Both the position numbers and the translations under genes were made by a program. A stretch of DNA of 64,000 nucleotides from Aurantimonas sp. 22II-16-19i (GTDB lineage Bacteria > Pseudomonadota > Alphaproteobacteria > Rhizobiales > Rhizobiaceae): positions 1 through 64,000 of the forward strand of contig NZ_AQQS01000012.1 in NCBI RefSeq assembly GCF_002088275.1, written 5' to 3'. The number at the start of each line of letters is the position of its first letter. The stretch's first letter is position 1. The notes below the pieces were generated by a model. It saw only the letters and a program-made list of their open reading frames with translations. It ran no database searches and was not told the DNA's origin. This document shows, one piece after another, positions 61,554-64,000 of the stretch.

Positions 61554-61573
61554 CTGGGGGGCAGCACAGCAAA

Positions 61574-62875
61574 ATGAGTGGTCATTCTTCCTACGTACCC
61601 TCCAAGGGCTTCATGCAATGGCTGGACGCGCGGCTTCCGCTGCCCCGGCTGGCATATGATGCCTTCGTCGTCTATCCGGTGCCGCGCAACCTGAATTACG
61701 CCTATACCTTCGGCGGAATCCTGGCGCTGTTCCTCGGCGTGCAGATTCTGACCGGCGTCGTGCTGGCCATGCACTACGCGGCCAACTCGGCGATCGCCTT
61801 CGATTCGGTCGAGAAGATCATGCGCGACGTCAACTGGGGCTGGATGCTGCGCTACATGCATGCCAACGGCGCCTCGTTCTTCTTCATCGCCGTCTATCTC
61901 CACATCTTCCGTGGCCTCTATTACGGCTCCTACAAGGCGCCGCGCGAGGTGCTGTGGATCCTCGGCGTGATCATCTTCCTTCTGATGATGGCGACGGCGT
62001 TCATGGGCTACGTCTTGCCCTGGGGCCAGATGTCCTTCTGGGGCGCGACGGTCATCACCGGCTTCTTCACCGCCTTTCCGCTGATCGGCGATCCGATCCA
62101 GCAGCTTCTGCTCGGCGGTTTCGCGGTCGACAACGCGACGTTGAACCGGTTCTTCTCGCTGCACTATCTCCTGCCGTTCATGATTGCCGGCGTGGTCATC
62201 CTGCATGTCTGGGCGCTGCATGTGACCGGCCAGACCAACCCGACGGGCGTCGAGGTGAAGTCGTCGAAGGACACCGTGCCCTTCACGCCGCACGCGACGA
62301 TCAAGGACGGCTTCGCCATGGTCGTCTTCCTGGCGATCTTCGCCTACATGCTGTTCTACATGCCGAACTATCTCGGCCATCCGGACAACTACATCGAGGC
62401 GAACCCGCTGAAGACGCCGGCGCACATCGTTCCGGAATGGTACTTCCTGCCGTTCTACGCGATGCTGCGGGCGATCACCTTCAACATCGGGCCGATCGAT
62501 TCCAAGCTCGGCGGCGTCCTCGTGATGTTCGGCTCGATCATCGTCCTGTTCTTCCTGCCGTGGCTCGACACCTCGCGGATCCGCTCGACCGCCTACCGGC
62601 CGATGTACAAGATCTTCTTCTGGATCTTCGTGGCGAACGCCATCATGCTCGGCTGGCTCGGCTCCAAACCTGCGGAAGCGCCTTACACCTGGCTTTCGCT
62701 GGTCGGCACGATCTACTATTTCGGCCACTTCCTGATCGTTATGCCGGTGCTCGGTCTCGTCGAGACACCGAAGCGGTTGCCGGGCTCCATCACCGAGGCG
62801 GTCCTCGCCAAGTCGGGCGGGGGCGGCGGCGGAAGGCCGGCCGGGGCGGCCGCCGCACCGGACACCAAGGGCTGA
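61574..62875 (+). CDS. petB: Cytochrome b of the bc1 complex
   Basis: 433 residues with eight membrane helices. Two haem-binding His pairs sit in the second and fourth helices ([23 protein letters not shown]-like and [20 protein letters not shown]-like regions). The quinol-site PEWY motif is present in [15 protein letters not shown] Gly/Ala-rich tail ends the protein. It carries the quinone sites and transfers protons and electrons. The start follows GGGGGG-type sequence. Confidence 0.96.
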   Translation: MSGHSSYVPSKGFMQWLDARLPLPRLAYDAFVVYPVPRNLNYAYTFGGILALFLGVQILTGVVLAMHYAANSAIAFDSVEKIMRDVNWGWMLRYMHANGASFFFIAVYLHIFRGLYYGSYKAPREVLWILGVIIFLLMMATAFMGYVLPWGQMSFWGATVITGFFTAFPLIGDPIQQLLLGGFAVDNATLNRFFSLHYLLPFMIAGVVILHVWALHVTGQTNPTGVEVKSSKDTVPFTPHATIKDGFAMVVFLAIFAYMLFYMPNYLGHPDNYIEANPLKTPAHIVPEWYFLPFYAMLRAITFNIGPIDSKLGGVLVMFGSIIVLFFLPWLDTSRIRSTAYRPMYKIFFWIFVANAIMLGWLGSKPAEAPYTWLSLVGTIYYFGHFLIVMPVLGLVETPKRLPGSITEAVLAKSGGGGGGRPAGAAAAPDTKG

Positions 62876-62901
62876 CCGAAAGAGCGTTGGGGGAACGATC
62901 C

Positions 62902-63837
62902 ATGAAGAAACTCCTGCCAGCTCTGCTGGCCGCGGGCCTCGCCTTTGCTCCGATCGGGCTGGCTTTCGCCCAGGACGGCCAGGGACCGACGGAGAACACG
63001 GCTGCCGAAGAGGCCGCCGTCGGCACCGATGCCAGCGTCGAGGCGGCCGAGGAAGGCCATGCCGAGACGCCGCATTATCCGCTGCGCCATCCCGAGCAGA
63101 TGAACTGGTCCTTCGCCGGACCGTTCGGCCACTGGGACGTCGGCCAGCTGCAGCGCGGCCTGAAGGTCTATAAGGAAGTCTGCGCGGCCTGCCACGGCAT
63201 GCGCCTCGTCGCCTTCCGCAACCTCGCGGATCTCGGCTACAACGAGGACCAGGTGAAGGCGTTCGCGGCCGAATACACGGTCCAGGACGGCCCGAACGGC
63301 GATGGCGAGATGTTCGAGCGTCCGGGCATCCCGTCGGACTATTTCCCGTCGCCCTACCCGAACAGCGCGGCGGCCGCCGCCGCCAACAACGGCGCGGCGC
63401 CGCCGGACTTTTCCCTCCTCGCCAAGGCGCGGGCGGTGGAGCGTGGCTTCCCGACCTTCGTCTTCGACCTGTTCAGCCAGTATCAGGAGGCCGGGCCGGA
63501 CTACATCCACGCTCTCCTGACCGGCTATGACGAGCAGCCGTCGCCGCAGATCGAGGAATCGCTGCAGCCGGGGACCTACTACAATCCCTACTTCATCTCT
63601 GGGCCGGCCCTCGCCATGCCGCCGCCGATCAGCGACGACCAGGTGGAGTATGCCGACGGGGCGCCGCAGACGGTCGATCAGTATTCCCGCGACGTCTCCG
63701 CCTTCATGATGTGGGCCGCCGAGCCGCATCTCGTCGAGCGCAAGGCGACGGGCTTCGTGGTGATGCTCTTCCTCGTCGTCTTCGCCGGACTGCTCTTCGT
63801 CGTGAAGCGCCGGGTCTGGGCTGGCACGCCGCACTGA
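62902..63837 (+). CDS. petC: Cytochrome c1 of the bc1 complex
   Basis: 311 residues. A signal peptide (MKKLLPALLAAGLAFAPIGLAFAQ) is followed by an acidic, disordered stretch, then the haem c motif CAACH in VYKEVCAACHGMRLV, the axial Met region near ALAMPPPISDD, and a C-terminal membrane anchor (VVMLFLVVFAGLLFVVKRRVW). It accepts electrons from the Rieske protein and reduces cytochrome c. It ends the petABC operon. Confidence 0.95.
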   Translation: MKKLLPALLAAGLAFAPIGLAFAQDGQGPTENTAAEEAAVGTDASVEAAEEGHAETPHYPLRHPEQMNWSFAGPFGHWDVGQLQRGLKVYKEVCAACHGMRLVAFRNLADLGYNEDQVKAFAAEYTVQDGPNGDGEMFERPGIPSDYFPSPYPNSAAAAAANNGAAPPDFSLLAKARAVERGFPTFVFDLFSQYQEAGPDYIHALLTGYDEQPSPQIEESLQPGTYYNPYFISGPALAMPPPISDDQVEYADGAPQTVDQYSRDVSAFMMWAAEPHLVERKATGFVVMLFLVVFAGLLFVVKRRVWAGTPH

Positions 63838-63871
63838 CGGCGGAACAGGATCGGCCGGACCGAAGCGATGG

Positions 63872-63904
63872 AAAGGGGAGAGCGCCGCAGCGCTCTCCCC
63901 TTTT
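63872..63904 (+). terminator. Rho-independent terminator of petABC
   Basis: AAAGGGGAGAGCG and CGCTCTCCCCTTT form a 13-bp stem with a 6-nt loop, followed by a T-run. A tandem 20-bp repeat begins at 63901. Confidence 0.7.
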
Positions 63905-63940
63905 CTCGTTCGGGCGGGCCTTTTCTCGTTCGGGCGGGCG
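63901..63940. repeat. Tandem 20-bp direct repeat after petC
   Basis: TTTTCTCGTTCGGGCGGGC occurs at 63901 and again at 63921, differing only in the last base of the 20-bp unit. It overlaps the terminator end. Confidence 0.7.
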
Positions 63941-64000
63941 GCTCGCGACGGCGTTCCACACCCATCCCTCGCAGGGCGCGCTTGCATTCGGCCGGGCGAC
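63941..64000. other. Right edge of window
   Basis: No start codon or frame with family character is visible after the repeats. Confidence 0.4.

Noticed and set aside
60842-61573. Long in-frame upstream extension of petB
   Set aside because: It overlaps petA in another frame. The ATG at 61574 gives the standard cytochrome b N terminus.

Overview
The window is high-GC chromosomal DNA from an alphaproteobacterium, almost certainly of the order Hyphomicrobiales (Rhizobiales). The evidence is gene order and family content: ChvI/ChvG followed by a short HprK, a mannose-type EIIA and HPr, with pckA divergent from chvI; a TIGR02300-type gene divergent from aroA, then cmk and rpsA; hisD with UPF0262 and a small phosphatase; HdaA; PrdX/YbbN/Lon-like/Trm112; DUF1150, DUF2585 and DUF2948 proteins; and fbc (petABC). 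A family such as Aurantimonadaceae is possible, but I cannot prove it from sequence alone.

Layout. 1-11.1 kb: a Wzx/Wzy-type exopolysaccharide cluster with a Wzz/ExoP-like co-polymerase (cut by the left edge), a Tat-exported GH10 glycanase, a Wzx-like flippase, a three-gene operon of glycosyltransferase-like proteins, a GT2 enzyme, a Wzy/ligase and an acyltransferase. 11.4-18.2 kb: DUF2948, hisD, UPF0262, LMW phosphatase, an isolated Hint-domain protein, an I78-type lipoprotein, and purM-purN. 18.4-25.5 kb: phosphatidyltransferase, AI-2E/PerM transporter, hdaA, ppk, ppx and a cupin. 25.7-33.2 kb: a ClC anion transporter, a chemoreceptor, tRNA-Gly(GCC), and the prdX-ybbN-lon-like-trm112 run. 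33.3-38.5 kb: rpsA, cmk, a small membrane protein, a class II aroA, and the TIGR02300 protein. 38.9-45.3 kb: HPr, EIIA, hprK, chvG and chvI, with pckA facing the other way. This joins envelope/acid-stress two-component signalling to a regulatory (sugar-transport-less) PTS and gluconeogenesis. 45.7-49.2 kb: arfB, a fasciclin protein, a periplasmic MsrB, hsp20 and DUF1150. 49.5-54 kb: a fructose-type (Frc-like) ABC importer with a divergent ROK regulator. 54.2-56.4 kb: a universal stress protein and an AGCS symporter. 56.4-60.1 kb: DUF2585, betI-betA and nth. 60.2-64 kb: a single-domain response regulator and the cytochrome bc1 operon petABC, ending in a clear terminator.

Most of the window is core housekeeping DNA. 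The less ordinary items are the GH10 enzyme inside the polysaccharide cluster, the solitary Hint protein, a heat-shock promoter with a ROSE-like leader ahead of hsp20, a chemoreceptor with a WEEF motif at its C terminus and again in the in-frame leader upstream, a betI-betA pair lacking betB, and an AT-rich island ahead of the fasciclin gene. I found no CRISPR array, insertion sequence, prophage or toxin/defence island, and no clear evidence of a wholly new system.
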